From Sulfitobacter sp. SK012 (GTDB taxonomy: Bacteria; Pseudomonadota; Alphaproteobacteria; Rhodobacterales; Rhodobacteraceae): DNA of 64,000 nt. Position 1 is the stretch's first letter; the number at the start of each line of letters is the position of its first letter. The notes under the pieces were generated by a model. It did not search any database. It was not told the DNA's origin and worked only from the letters and a program-made list of their open reading frames with translations. The stretch is from the NCBI RefSeq assembly GCF_003352085.1, contig NZ_CP025807.1:28817-92816 (forward strand). The letters are read 5' to 3'. The position numbers and the translations under genes were made by a program. Positions 24,911-34,261 of this stretch are shown here, in pieces.

Positions 24911-25477
24911 CTATTTCCGCAACATTGGAATCTTTAGCCCGTCATGGGATGATACCATCAGAATGCTAAATCGTTTCTGCCGCGTTTCTTCCCTTTTGGC
25001 GCTCATCACCCACCAGATTGAATCCCGCTTGTAGGAAGGTGCCAAACTGGAAAAGAAGGCCCACGCGGTTTGGTTTGCCATGAACTGGACCTCAAACGCG
25101 GGGTCGAGCAGCATATTTCTGCTCTGCGATGTGTAGCCTTCTTTGTCGCTTCTGGAGTGAAAGAGCTGCAATCCCGCTGGCTTCATCTTTCCAGCACCGA
25201 TCAGCACATTGACTTTTTGAACATTAACCGCACTCCAAACGCTTTTCTGTTTGCGCGGGGTAAAGCGGATTTTGTAGCTCTGATCATCAATCGATTTTCG
25301 GATGCCATCGATCCAGCCAAAACATAGCGCGACATCAACGGATGCAGACCAGGATATGCTCGGACGCCCGGTGTTCTTTTTATAGTACCCCACCCACAGT
25401 TCGTCGGCACTGGTACAATGGTCTTCCATCCAATCGTTAAACGCATCTTGCGTGGGGAAAAAGGCAGGGTCTTGCAT
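24911..25477 (-). CDS. YdeI/OmpD-associated family protein
   Basis: 188 residues, full length. The family signature is in the middle: LCFGWIDGIRKSIDDQSYKI then RFTPRKQKSVWSAVNVQKV, and the C-terminal YdeI tail is RDSIWWVMSAKREETRQKR. The domain is small and cytoplasmic; some members are linked to resistance against cationic peptides or bacteriocin protection, but the biochemical role is unknown. It stands alone on the minus strand, with a hydrolase gene upstream on the same strand 90 bases away. No regulatory signal stands out. Confidence 0.85.
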   Translation of the reverse strand: MQDPAFFPTQDAFNDWMEDHCTSADELWVGYYKKNTGRPSISWSASVDVALCFGWIDGIRKSIDDQSYKIRFTPRKQKSVWSAVNVQKVNVLIGAGKMKPAGLQLFHSRSDKEGYTSQSRNMLLDPAFEVQFMANQTAWAFFSSLAPSYKRDSIWWVMSAKREETRQKRFSILMVSSHDGLKIPMLRK

Positions 25478-25567
25478 TGTCTTTCCCTTTACGGAGATGT
25501 GCGCCCACCATTCTTGATGATGGGCGCAACTATCGTGGTGTTTTATCGAAAGTTAGCTTGCTCTGAT

Positions 25568-26497
25568 TTACGCGAGCCAGTCCAGGATTGCTTTGGTCGT
25601 CTCTTCTGGCTTTTCTTCTTGAATCCAGTGGCCTGCGTCAATGCTGACAACGTCAACGTTTGGCACAAAATCACTCAGGTTTGGCGATTTTGGGATCACG
25701 TCATATTCTCCATAAATCATCAGCGCAGGATGCAAAACAATAGGATCAACCTCCGCCAAAAGATGCCAGTTGCGATCTAGGTTTCGATACCAGTTGATGC
25801 TGCCCGTGAAGCCAGAGACTTCGAATGCTTTGTCGAGCACAGACAGCTCGTCATCGCTCAAGAGTGGCTCACCGGCTGCCGTTTCGGACTCGGCCAGATT
25901 GATCATCATCATCCCCGGTTCTGGGGGCAGCAAAGGTTCATTTTTGCGGTAGAGGTTTTGCAGAAACTGCCGCCGGTTGGCCTCCAGAACCGCATCTGCC
26001 ACGCCGGGCTTGCGGTTGAAATGCACCATGTAGTTATCTGGCCCCATAAAACTCTCGATCAATTCGACCCACGGTGTCTCTCCGCGTTCTTGATAAGGAA
26101 GCGCCAGAGCGATGACCTTGCTCACGCGCTTGGGGTGCAGCAACGCCATCCCCCAAACAACATTCGCACCCCAGTCATGACCAACGAAAACGGCATCATC
26201 GTATCCAAAGTGATCAAGCAGCGCGACAAGATCACCAGTCAGATGTGTGAGATCATATGCGGTGACGTCAGTCGGTTGCGACGAATGACCATAACCACGT
26301 TGATTGGGGACAATGACGTGATAGCCAGCGGCCGCAAGCGCGGACACTTGGTAACGCCATGAAAATGCATGCTCTGGCCAGCCGTGACATAGCACGATCG
26401 GATTCCCTGCATTTTCTCTTCCAGCTTCGAAGACTTCTAGTTCCACACCATTGACTGCGATCATGGTAGGTTGGGGGAAGTCATTAGGATAAAACAT
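25568..26497 (-). CDS. Alpha/beta hydrolase, epoxide hydrolase type
   Basis: 309 residues from ATG 26497 (MFYPNDFPQPTM). The oxyanion motif is HGWPE (LCHGWPEHAFSWRYQ) and the nucleophile elbow is G-H-D-W-G (VFVGHDWGANVVWG), so the nucleophile is Asp, as in epoxide hydrolases and haloalkane dehalogenases rather than esterases. The cap-domain tyrosines and the C-terminal His in SIDAGHWIQEE are also present. It would add water to an epoxide in the cytoplasm. The divergent WYL-type regulator at 26661 is its probable controller. Confidence 0.9.
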   Translation of the reverse strand: MFYPNDFPQPTMIAVNGVELEVFEAGRENAGNPIVLCHGWPEHAFSWRYQVSALAAAGYHVIVPNQRGYGHSSQPTDVTAYDLTHLTGDLVALLDHFGYDDAVFVGHDWGANVVWGMALLHPKRVSKVIALALPYQERGETPWVELIESFMGPDNYMVHFNRKPGVADAVLEANRRQFLQNLYRKNEPLLPPEPGMMMINLAESETAAGEPLLSDDELSVLDKAFEVSGFTGSINWYRNLDRNWHLLAEVDPIVLHPALMIYGEYDVIPKSPNLSDFVPNVDVVSIDAGHWIQEEKPEETTKAILDWLA

Positions 26498-26660
26498 TAA
26501 TATGCCATTTCTGCTTATTCGGGGCACTCAGATAGCGACGCTACACCTGATGCTCGGTTGGTTACTCGGTTTGTGTCAAACGCCCTACTGGCGTCGACAT
26601 TCGTGACCTATGATGTAATGGTATCAAAATCTGACACCTTTGATCGATGGTACAAACAAA

Positions 26661-27380
26661 ATGAATGTACGCCTTCGCCAAGAAGCCATCATACGCAGCC
26701 TACGTCGCAATGGATCATCAACCATTGCCGCGCTTACCGAACAGGTCGGGGCATCGCGTAGCACCTTGTTGCGCGATATTAGTGCGCTACGGGATCAGGG
26801 TTTTGTCATTCATTCCGAACCCGGTCGCGGCGGAGGACTGCAACTTGATCCGCGTTCAGTTCAGACCGCGCCACGTCTTTCCGTGACCGAGGTGTTTGCG
26901 CTCTTAATCAGTGTCGCGTCTATGCGTGCGGCAGGAAACCTTCCATTTTCAAGCTTCGCTGATGCCGGACTTGCAAAGATCGAAAAGGCACTGCCGTCAG
27001 ACAAAATTACCGATCTAAGGGATTTTCTGGACTGCCTGTATATCGGAGAATTAGCCCCGCAGGTGGACAGGTCCAACATTGGCACAATGGACCCCGCCTT
27101 GCTCCCCGAATTCGAGGTAGCTTTCCTTCATCGATTGTATTTGCAGTTCGATTATTGCGATGTAAAAGGTGTGAGCAGCATACGAACGGTTGAGCCACAA
27201 GCGATGCTGATCCTGCCGCCGCTTTGGTATCTGGTAGCTTGGGATCCAGCGCGTGACGATTTCCGGCATTTCCGCATGGATCGGATCAGAGAACCGCACT
27301 GTATCGAAGGAACGACATTTCGAAAAAGGCATGTCGTTTTCGACGATACCGTTCGACCTCTGGATAGCACACAACGCTAG
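26661..27380 (+). CDS. WYL-domain transcriptional regulator (YafY-like)
   Basis: 239 residues from ATG 26661 (MNVRLRQEAIIRSL). The N-terminal HTH_11 domain is clear (STIAALTEQVGASRSTLLRD, then a wing with EPGRGGGLQLDP), and the C-terminal WYL domain has PPLWYLVAWDPARDDFRHFR. WYL regulators bind an unknown ligand through that pocket. It is slightly short because the extra C-terminal WCX segment is reduced. It is divergent from the epoxide hydrolase-type gene, with a 160-base gap, and probably regulates it and itself. Confidence 0.9.
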   Translation: MNVRLRQEAIIRSLRRNGSSTIAALTEQVGASRSTLLRDISALRDQGFVIHSEPGRGGGLQLDPRSVQTAPRLSVTEVFALLISVASMRAAGNLPFSSFADAGLAKIEKALPSDKITDLRDFLDCLYIGELAPQVDRSNIGTMDPALLPEFEVAFLHRLYLQFDYCDVKGVSSIRTVEPQAMLILPPLWYLVAWDPARDDFRHFRMDRIREPHCIEGTTFRKRHVVFDDTVRPLDSTQR

Positions 27381-27738
27381 TATTTCCGATTATGGGACAG
27401 CGTCTGAACTGAATATCAACGCTCAATTTTGAAATCGCTCGGGCGATCAGATCCTAATCCACATATAATAGCGGACGTTCGCCGCGATGCAGAAAACTGG
27501 TAGAGTGGTCTCGTTACTGCCGTTCGCTGCGTTTGCAAACAAAATCATCGTCAAATCGGAGGGCGAGCGGCGGCTACGCGGGACAAAGCAGAACTTCGCT
27601 GCGGGTGCACAAATGTCCGCTTCGACGTGCCGTACTGAAATCGACAGTTCTTGCCGATGACCGTAGCGCATGAGTTTCAGTGTATTTCTACGCGCTGGGG
27701 CTAGGTGCAATTCTTAACTAGATGGCTGGCAGAATTCG
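27381..27738. other. Gap with dispersed-repeat words
   Basis: No gene supported. Bases 27520-27650 contain the recurrent words of this window (CGTTCGCTGCGTTTGC, CGCGGGACAAAGCAG, CTTCGCTGCGGGTGCA), so it is probably a degenerate copy of the intergenic repeats. An open frame at 27447-27710 is an arginine-rich translation of this repeat. Confidence 0.45.
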
Positions 27739-28302
27739 TTAAGCGACAGGTTTTTCAAAAGTATATACGGGACGCAGTCCGATACCTTTTTCAACCGAAC
27801 CCCACAGGTCCCTCTCTCCAAGGTACTTCATAGCGATCTTCTGGATTATTCGCTCTGACCCCGTATTTCCAGGTACGAATGACGCGTAGAAACGATTCCA
27901 CCGCTCCTGAGACAAAAACCATTCGCGACTGGCAATCGCCGCCTCAAGGCCAACACCCTTACCCCAACTCTCTTGCTTATAGCCATAGCCTAGCTCAAGG
28001 CGGTACCCATCGATATGCCCCGGCTCAAAGCCACAGAAGCCCAGCAATTCCCCCAATGGCGCGATTGCTTCTGAGTTCGAGCAAACCGCCCATCCGCCAA
28101 AGTCTTCATCGGACCATTGCGCCATGTACAAGTCGATGTATTCCCGAGCATAGACCCTGCGCTCGTCATCTGTCTGGGGATCATGAGGCAGCATCGCCAT
28201 GACATTTGGATTTCCGAAAATGCCCCTGACCATGGGCTCAATGTCGTCATCCGAAAAGGGACGTAGCAGAAGCCTTTGCGTTTTCAGGGTTGGCACATCC
28301 AC
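27739..28302 (-). CDS. GNAT-family N-acetyltransferase (RimJ/RimL type)
   Basis: 187 residues from GTG 28302, chosen because GGAG lies 7 bases upstream and the family N-terminus TLKTQRLLLRPFSDDDIEP follows directly; the frame is open 30 codons further. The acetyl-CoA binding core is ESWGKGVGLEAAIASREWF and the final strand region is ERIIQKIAMKYLGERD. RimJ/RimL-like members acetylate protein N-termini or small amines. It stands alone; the target is unknown. Confidence 0.87.
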   Translation of the reverse strand: MDVPTLKTQRLLLRPFSDDDIEPMVRGIFGNPNVMAMLPHDPQTDDERRVYAREYIDLYMAQWSDEDFGGWAVCSNSEAIAPLGELLGFCGFEPGHIDGYRLELGYGYKQESWGKGVGLEAAIASREWFLSQERWNRFYASFVPGNTGSERIIQKIAMKYLGERDLWGSVEKGIGLRPVYTFEKPVA

Positions 28303-28486
28303 AAGTGGTCTCCAATTCTTATAGTTAACTGATACCGTCCGCGCGTTACCCAAACCACGGCTATTCGAGGGCGCAGGTTTCGGACAAATCAAACTCCGCT
28401 AAGCGGATAGAAGCAGACAATTGGGACCGAGTTAAGCTGTACGCGGAAACAAAGGTCGTCGCGGATATACCGCCAAACATCGCGCA

Positions 28487-28804
28487 TCAGGTCCAAGCAA
28501 TTGCTGTCCCGACCAGCACCAAGCCCATCCCTGATAACTCTCTAAAGGTGTAAGTTTCATCGTAGTGAAGTACGGAAAATGCGCCAAGGAACACTACTTC
28601 AGCCCCCAAAATTCCAACGTAGATCAGTCCGAGCCGTTCATTTCTGAGCGCGAATACCTCAAATGTGGCTGCTGTTAAGAGCGCGGCCGCAATTATAAGA
28701 GCTAAGCCAAGAGTCGGAAGCTCAGCAAGTGACTTCATTGCGATCATGGCAACGCAATAGAAGAGGCCTGAAATCAGCGCGAGTATGGCTACTGGTTGAA
28801 GCAT
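28487..28804 (-). CDS. Small four-span membrane protein, SMR/DMT-like
   Basis: 105 residues from ATG 28804 (MLQPVAILALISGLFYC). Four hydrophobic spans are predicted, at about 5-22, 30-50, 58-77 and 85-104, the size and topology of small multidrug resistance and half-size EamA transporters. The last span contains ELSGMGLVLVGTAIAW, like the closing helix of DMT proteins. The charged Glu of the first span that is essential in true EmrE is not seen, so drug export is doubtful. It stands alone. Confidence 0.6.
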   Translation of the reverse strand: MLQPVAILALISGLFYCVAMIAMKSLAELPTLGLALIIAAALLTAATFEVFALRNERLGLIYVGILGAEVVFLGAFSVLHYDETYTFRELSGMGLVLVGTAIAWT

Positions 28805-28999
28805 TTTGAAGAACTCAAATTCCAACGACGAATTTATAGATGATGTAAGGTAAGCCACAGCACCTATTTTGGTCAATGAAAATGACTAAACGACAGGTCA
28901 CAGGTCACTCTGCGGGACGAAATGAGCTTTCGCTGCGTTTGGACCAATGTCAGGTTTTGGCAACAGGCTTTTGACTATCCAGCGAAAGCCGAATGTCGG

Positions 29000-29782
29000 C
29001 TAGCTCGGGTTGAAAAGGGCCTCTCTGAAATCCCTAAGAAATGGCACCTGCGAGCGGGCTTTTGCGATCAGTCCAAGATCGAGATCGGCCGAAATAACGT
29101 CTTCAGCTTTGCCAGCGCGGGCCAAGTCTGTGCCGAAGGGGTCGACAATGCAACTCAAGCCGCAGAACCCATGGCCGTTTTCCGCGCCGCAGTAATTGGC
29201 ATAAACCATGAACACGCCATTTTCGTAGGAGCGTGATGGGACGACGAAATTCGGCACTTGCTCCCAATCTTTGCCACCTGCCGTCGCAACGATGACAATT
29301 TCCGCGCCACCTAGCACTACGCTCCGCACGATTTCGGGGAACTCGCACTCATAGCAAATTATCATAGCAAGCGTTGCGCCCTCAAATTGGAAAAGGGAGA
29401 ATCCAGACCCTGTTGCGAACCAGTCATGCTCCATCCCAGGTGGCAAAACCGTTTTGCGATGGTTTGCCAGTATCCTGCCGTGGTTGTCGATGAAAATGAC
29501 TGAGTTATAGACGGTGTCGCCATCCCTTTCGGGGTATCCGTAGGCAATGGCGAGGCCGAGTTCTTTTGCAAGAGATTGAGCCTGTTGTGCGAAGTTCCCG
29601 TCTTGCGCCTCAGCGTATCGGTGCTGAGCTTCACCGACGTTGTAGCCGGACAAATACAATTCTGGAAAAACCAATAGGTTTGCGCCCTCAATTGCAGCCT
29701 GTCTGGTTTGCGCCTCAAGCAATCGAAAACGGTTATCCGTTCCTGCCAGACTTGCATCAACCTGCGCTATGGAAATTTTCAT
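29000..29782 (-). CDS. Carbon-nitrogen hydrolase (nitrilase superfamily amidase)
   Basis: 260 residues, full length. The catalytic triad is Glu41 (LVFPELYLSG), Lys110 (NHRKTVLP) and Cys143 (MIICYECEFPE). The spacing fits aliphatic amidases and N-carbamoyl or omega-amidase types rather than true nitrilases. It hydrolyses a C-N bond of an amide or carbamoyl compound in the cytoplasm. It lies 21 bases after the MmgE/PrpD gene on the same strand, so the two probably form an operon. No regulator is adjacent. Confidence 0.9.
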   Translation of the reverse strand: MKISIAQVDASLAGTDNRFRLLEAQTRQAAIEGANLLVFPELYLSGYNVGEAQHRYAEAQDGNFAQQAQSLAKELGLAIAYGYPERDGDTVYNSVIFIDNHGRILANHRKTVLPPGMEHDWFATGSGFSLFQFEGATLAMIICYECEFPEIVRSVVLGGAEIVIVATAGGKDWEQVPNFVVPSRSYENGVFMVYANYCGAENGHGFCGLSCIVDPFGTDLARAGKAEDVISADLDLGLIAKARSQVPFLRDFREALFNPS

Positions 29783-29803
29783 CGTTTCGGTGTCTCCGCG
29801 TTC

Positions 29804-31138
29804 CTAAGTTTGAACCGGCGCAAAGATTAGTGATTGAAGAGCCCCTAATCCCTCTCCGTTGCCCAGTTGACCAACTGCTGTTTCCAATCCGTCCGCCCGG
29901 TCATTCCCTAGTTTGGGTCGTGCATAGGCATGAAATTTTGCTTTGACTTCCTCTTCCGTAACTGGGTTTTCCGGATCACCAAGCGCCTCGGTGTCACCAG
30001 AGGTGAGCTTTTGACCATTTTTAAGGGTCAACATGACACTCGAAATGCGGTTGGCAGGGAATGCCGCGTTGTAGGTGTCGCTCTCAATCACTGTCATGCC
30101 ATCAGCAAGTCGTTTGATTTCCGGGTCGCTGAAGCTGTGCTCCATTACGTCATCAGGTGAAACCCGTCCACGAACCATGGCAACTGCAGTCGGATAGGCG
30201 GTAGAGTATTGAGCCTCTTCGGTAGTTACTGGTGCTCGCTTGGCAAGACGTTTTGAGTTGTGGAAGGTAGTGATTTCGATCCTCTCGACCTCTTCAGAGC
30301 TCAAGTTATGGGCTAGCTTGAGATCAAGAACAGCCTGAACCGGCGGCTGCGCCCACCTGCAAATAGGGTAGTGCTTGTAGTATTGTTCCGTGATGCGCCA
30401 AATCTGTCCCAAATCATCCCACAGGTCAGAAACGTCATCCCCTTCAACGGTAACTGCCGGCGCTCCTGTAAACCCTTCTGCAGCAAGGTAGGCTGCCGAT
30501 ACGCCCGCCATTGCGCCCCAGCCAGAGCCATCCTTCACCATTGTTGGCGCGTCAATGACCCGCATCATTTGGCTGCGTGGTCCGTGGTATTCGGCAATGC
30601 CAATCGCCTCACGGGTCTCGGCGCTACCCAGCCCCAAGGTCCGCGCTCCAAGGGCGGCAGCCGCAATGGTGATCCAAGCACCCGAGGTGTGATAGTCACA
30701 CGCGGTACGGTGCAGTGCGATCCCGGCACGCGTCCCGATCTCATAGCCGACGACCAAGGACGCAAGAAACGCTCTGTCGTCTTTGAGCTGCTCGGCTTGC
30801 GTGAATGACAACAGCGCAGGTAACACCCCACAGCCCACATGGCCTTTCGTCAGCTTGTGACCGTCATGTGCATCCAGGGCATCAATTGTAATGCCCCCTG
30901 CAAGCGCTGCCCCAGCCGGACTGACCAGCCGTCCATCAAAGAGCATCGGAACCTTGCGTTGCCCTGGCGCGAAATGCTCGGCCGCGTGGTTACGCATAAT
31001 GCGCGACATCGACGTTTCTGTTGCTCCGGCCGCGACCCCAAGAAGATCCAACAGCCACTTTCGGCCAAGTCCAAGCATCTCTTCTGGAATGTTGTCAGCA
31101 TCAGCCGAATGTAGAAATTCGCTAAAGATTTGTGACAT
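29804..31138 (-). CDS. MmgE/PrpD family protein
   Basis: 444 residues from ATG 31138 (MSQIFSEFLH). The all-helical N-terminal domain is typical (WLLDLLGVAAGATETSMSRI, then DGHKLTKGHVGCGVLPALLS and HTSGAWITIAAAALGARTLG), and the smaller C-terminal domain contains ISSVMLTLKNGQKLTSGD. Members include 2-methylcitrate dehydratase, iminodisuccinate epimerase and cis-aconitate decarboxylase. No other methylcitrate-cycle genes are near. Coupled with a C-N hydrolase, it may process an amino dicarboxylate such as an iminodisuccinate-like compound; this is inference. Confidence 0.9.
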   Translation of the reverse strand: MSQIFSEFLHSADADNIPEEMLGLGRKWLLDLLGVAAGATETSMSRIMRNHAAEHFAPGQRKVPMLFDGRLVSPAGAALAGGITIDALDAHDGHKLTKGHVGCGVLPALLSFTQAEQLKDDRAFLASLVVGYEIGTRAGIALHRTACDYHTSGAWITIAAAALGARTLGLGSAETREAIGIAEYHGPRSQMMRVIDAPTMVKDGSGWGAMAGVSAAYLAAEGFTGAPAVTVEGDDVSDLWDDLGQIWRITEQYYKHYPICRWAQPPVQAVLDLKLAHNLSSEEVERIEITTFHNSKRLAKRAPVTTEEAQYSTAYPTAVAMVRGRVSPDDVMEHSFSDPEIKRLADGMTVIESDTYNAAFPANRISSVMLTLKNGQKLTSGDTEALGDPENPVTEEEVKAKFHAYARPKLGNDRADGLETAVGQLGNGEGLGALQSLIFAPVQT

Positions 31139-31293
31139 CCCAATTTTCCCACGCAAGGTAATTTGGAGTCAGTAAATGACGCCGAAGAACGTGATACTTA
31201 GACAAAACCGACATAAGCCGACGAAACTGCCAAAGCGCAGTTCCTATTCACCAGGAACGGCCATTGGGCGCAGGAGCAGAAAATCAGCACTTT

Positions 31294-31368
31294 GGGCTCC
31301 TTGCCGCCATTAGATCGGTCGCAGCATTTTGGCCATCAGGCGGCATGGCCTTCGACGAGGACGGCCCA
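31294..31368. repeat. Dispersed repeat R1, copy 1
   Basis: This 75-base stretch is identical to 32805-32879 except for one base, and is followed by related but more diverged sequence to about 31450. It lies between two unrelated minus-strand genes. It has no good open frame of its own and no terminal inverted repeats that would mark a transposon. Confidence 0.85.
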
Positions 31369-31546
31369 TACCGGCCATTCGCCCATCGTCGCTCATGCCG
31401 CACTGCGGCCCGCCAGACCGGCCATTCGCCGCAACCGCGAAATCAAGAGGTTTGCGAATTCACGGTTCGCGGACTGAGTTAGCTTTAGCTGCAATTGCGC
31501 CAATGACGGCTTTCGGTTTTTGGCACCGACATATTGCTATCCCGCG

Positions 31547-32200
31547 TCAGCCAAACTGACGTTTTCGGTAGCACAGAGCATAAGCTTGATCGGACGAATG
31601 ATCATGGCCTGCCTTGTTGTACATGGGAACTTCAACCAAAGTCAGGTCCGTAATTGCGCCGCGCGCTTCAAGGTCGCGGATCACTGGGTCGAAGTCAGCC
31701 TCTAAGTAGAATGTCTTGTTAACTCCGATGATAAAAAGCGCATCCGGTCGAGCAATGTCGAGAAGGCTTTCGAGTGGGGCTGGTCCTAAATGCCCGGACG
31801 TGAACGTTCCAGCAGACACAACCGCTCCATAGGCGTTCTTGATGGGGCCAAGGTCGGCCATCAGATCGGCTTGGATCGTCTTCCTGTATAGTGCCTTGCT
31901 GCGCGAGATTGCCAACATCTCTTCAGAGATATCAATGCCGTCAATCTGTTCGGGGCTTACCGCCAATGCCTCCGCTACTAGGCCGGTTCCGCAGCCGATA
32001 TCAGCGATAGGTACATGGTCAGTATCAGCATTTTCCCGGTACAAAGTTGCAATAGCATTGGGGTATTCCCAGCCCAAAGCGCGTGCGAATTCGTCGTCAT
32101 ATGTCTCAGCGAACTCGTCGTAGTAGACTTTGTTGTCCTGCGGTGTCGCAAGTTTATATGCGTTTTCGAGGAGTGTCTGCCCCTTGCTCTTTGCTGTCAT
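31547..32200 (-). CDS. Class I SAM-dependent methyltransferase
   Basis: 217 residues. Motif I of the Rossmann fold is PIADIGCGTGLVAEAL near residue 65, followed by the acidic residue of GIDISEEML, and the N-terminal segment YYDEFAETYDDEFARALGW is typical of small-molecule and WBSCR27-like methyltransferases. The acceptor is unknown. It overlaps the upstream membrane-anchored protein by 4 bases, so the two are co-translated. Confidence 0.87.
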   Translation of the reverse strand: MTAKSKGQTLLENAYKLATPQDNKVYYDEFAETYDDEFARALGWEYPNAIATLYRENADTDHVPIADIGCGTGLVAEALAVSPEQIDGIDISEEMLAISRSKALYRKTIQADLMADLGPIKNAYGAVVSAGTFTSGHLGPAPLESLLDIARPDALFIIGVNKTFYLEADFDPVIRDLEARGAITDLTLVEVPMYNKAGHDHSSDQAYALCYRKRQFG

Positions 32201-32682
32201 GTCATGCTCTTGGTTTCGGGTTGCTCTGGAAATCGCTCTCTAATTAAATCTTGGAAGCTTTTTGGGTAACCGACGCCAATACGTAGCCAAGCCTCGGCGA
32301 AGCCGGGTGCCTGCATATGGCGCGCAAGAGCGTTCAAATAGGCGTCCCAGACCTCATCTTCCACCAATTCGCGTTCATGTTGCATGTAGGCGGAGTAGAT
32401 CAATGAGAAGTAGGTCCCAACGCCGCGTTCATACTGATACTGCTCGACTTCAGTGAGCTCGGTGGGGTTTGCGCCGCCCTTGGTCATCAGCTCGGCGTTC
32501 TCAGCGAGAAGGCCAAAAACCTCCCGTTCAAGCGTCATCAATGACTGGACAGTGGCACCCTCAATCGCGCGTGCATTGTGACGCACTTCATAGATCAAGA
32601 AAATGATAGAGATAACAACACCAATCGCTCCGGCAACAGAAGCGGTGCCTTCGATTGCGGGCCAGTTCAAATTGCTAAGCAT
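32197..32682 (-). CDS. Membrane-anchored hypothetical protein
   Basis: 161 residues from ATG 32682. One transmembrane helix is near the N-terminus (VAGAIGVVISIIFLIYEV, about 17-34), followed by a helical cytoplasmic domain of about 120 residues rich in Glu and Tyr (EVEQYQYERGVGTYFSLIY). This layout resembles the widespread DUF6082-like and short N-anchored proteins of marine bacteria, but I do not recognise the family firmly. It is the first gene of a two-gene operon with the methyltransferase (ATGA overlap). Confidence 0.68.
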   Translation of the reverse strand: MLSNLNWPAIEGTASVAGAIGVVISIIFLIYEVRHNARAIEGATVQSLMTLEREVFGLLAENAELMTKGGANPTELTEVEQYQYERGVGTYFSLIYSAYMQHERELVEDEVWDAYLNALARHMQAPGFAEAWLRIGVGYPKSFQDLIRERFPEQPETKSMT

Positions 32683-32804
32683 TTCTCTTTAACTTCTTGG
32701 TTGCCATATATTCACCGTAACTCGGATTAAGACAGCTTTGCTACTTTTTTGGTTTGTCTTCTGAAAATGCGGGCATTCAGGCACCATGCAGCATCCGTCA
32801 AAAC

Positions 32805-32879
32805 GGGCTCCTTGCCGCCAATAGATCGGTCGCAGCATTTTGGCCATCAGGCGGCATGGCCTTCGACGAGGACGGCCCA
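32805..32879. repeat. Dispersed repeat R1, copy 2 (gap 32683-33079)
   Basis: Matches 31294-31368 at 74 of 75 bases. Flanks continue with CCGCCGTTCG-type sequence similar to other copies. The whole gap of about 400 bases between divergent genes has no gene; bases 32760-32800 carry GCACCATGCAGCATCCG, a word of the second repeat family. Confidence 0.85.
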
Positions 32880-33079
32880 AAGCCGCCGTTCGTCGAGGGT
32901 AGCGATGCTACGACGCAGCTTACCTGAAAGCAGCCATTGGCCACGCGTCGGTTGCCGAGTTCGATCAGATAGGAGCTTTGCGGTCAAGTTCAATCACGCG
33001 GCCTGAATGTCGCATATGAAGGATATGAGATTTTCCCGAGAGGCTATCGTGCAACAAAGACCTCTTTGAATGGCCCGAT

Positions 33080-33997
33080 ATGACATCTCTAGCACCTCCC
33101 ACCTCCACAGAGGATGCCCACAAGTATGGTGTGGTTTTCGTGTTTGCGGCTGGGGTTCTGTGGTCAACGGTCGGTCTTGGCATTCGCATGATAGAAGACG
33201 CCGTTGTGTGGCAGATTCTGCTCTATCGGTCGATCAGCATGACGCTTTTTCTTTACGTCGTCATTCGGGTCCGGTCGGGCGAAAGCCCTTTTGCCCAAAT
33301 CCGCCGCACAGGCTTTCCCGCTGTGATCGCCGGACTTTCACTGGTTGCTGCCTATTCGGGCGCGATATACGCGATCCAGAATACCTCGGTCGCGAATGCA
33401 ATGCTGCTTTTTGCGACATCACCCTTCATGACGGCGGTCTTGGGGCGGATCGTTCTGGGCGAGCGTGTGCGTACCGCGACATTGATCGCGATTGCCGTTG
33501 CCATTGGCGGGATCACGATCATGGTGGCCGATAAATCCGGTAGCGTCGTCCTGAAAGGTAGCCTCGCTGCACTAGGTTCGGCGTTTGGCTTCGCCGTTTT
33601 CACCGTTACTCTGCGATGGGGGCGAGCGGGTGAAATGCTCCCATCGGTATTCCTGTCCAGCGTGTTCGCGATCGTCGTTACAGTTGGTATATGCCTATTC
33701 TCGGGACTATCCCTTGCTCTTAGCTTGAACGACGGCGCGATATCCATGGGTATGGGCGTTTTTCAGGTGGGTGCGGGATTGATCCTGTACACGCTCGGGT
33801 CACGCAGCCTCCCTGCTGCTGAACTTGCCCTGCTGTCGCTGGCCGAGGTTCTGCTTGGCCCGCTTTGGGTCTGGCTCTTCCTTGGTGAAACAGCAACCTT
33901 CAATACGCTGATCGGAGGTGCCGTGCTGCTTGCGGCAATTGCAGGCAATGCAGTTTCAGGCAAGCGCCGTAAGCCTCCGCCAATAGCCACAATTTGA
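33080..33997 (+). CDS. EamA/DMT-family transporter
   Basis: 305 residues with ten predicted membrane spans in two homologous five-helix halves (first half begins GVVFVFAAGVLWSTVGLGIR, second begins LKGSLAALGSAFGFAVFTVT). Conserved loops include YIAIQNTSVANAMLLFATSP-like sequence near residue 95 and ALLSLAEVLLGPLWVWLFLGE near 265, typical of the family. It is an inner-membrane permease, probably an exporter of a metabolite or amino acid derivative. It stands alone with no adjacent regulator, so the substrate cannot be guessed. Confidence 0.9.
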   Translation: MTSLAPPTSTEDAHKYGVVFVFAAGVLWSTVGLGIRMIEDAVVWQILLYRSISMTLFLYVVIRVRSGESPFAQIRRTGFPAVIAGLSLVAAYSGAIYAIQNTSVANAMLLFATSPFMTAVLGRIVLGERVRTATLIAIAVAIGGITIMVADKSGSVVLKGSLAALGSAFGFAVFTVTLRWGRAGEMLPSVFLSSVFAIVVTVGICLFSGLSLALSLNDGAISMGMGVFQVGAGLILYTLGSRSLPAAELALLSLAEVLLGPLWVWLFLGETATFNTLIGGAVLLAAIAGNAVSGKRRKPPPIATI

Positions 33998-34261
33998 GGA
34001 TGCATTCGGCCCGAACCGGACCCAGGGCGAGACTGCGACGCTACAGTGCCGCTTACAGATAGCGGTAATTGGGACAGCATGTGTGAAAAAGGGCATGTTC
34101 ACTGAACCGCGTTATGATCTGTCAGCTGACGAATTTGCTGAGCAGAAAGCATAGCAGGACACGGCAACCCAATTCTCACTGAGAATATTTTATTGTTTGA
34201 TATTGCCAATATTTGCTGGCAAGTCGTATTTGATAATTTCTAGGAAAGCAGCAGAACTAAA

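Noticed and set aside
27447..27710. 87-residue open frame on the minus strand
   Set aside because: It is a translation of intergenic repeat sequence, without start signal or protein-like composition.
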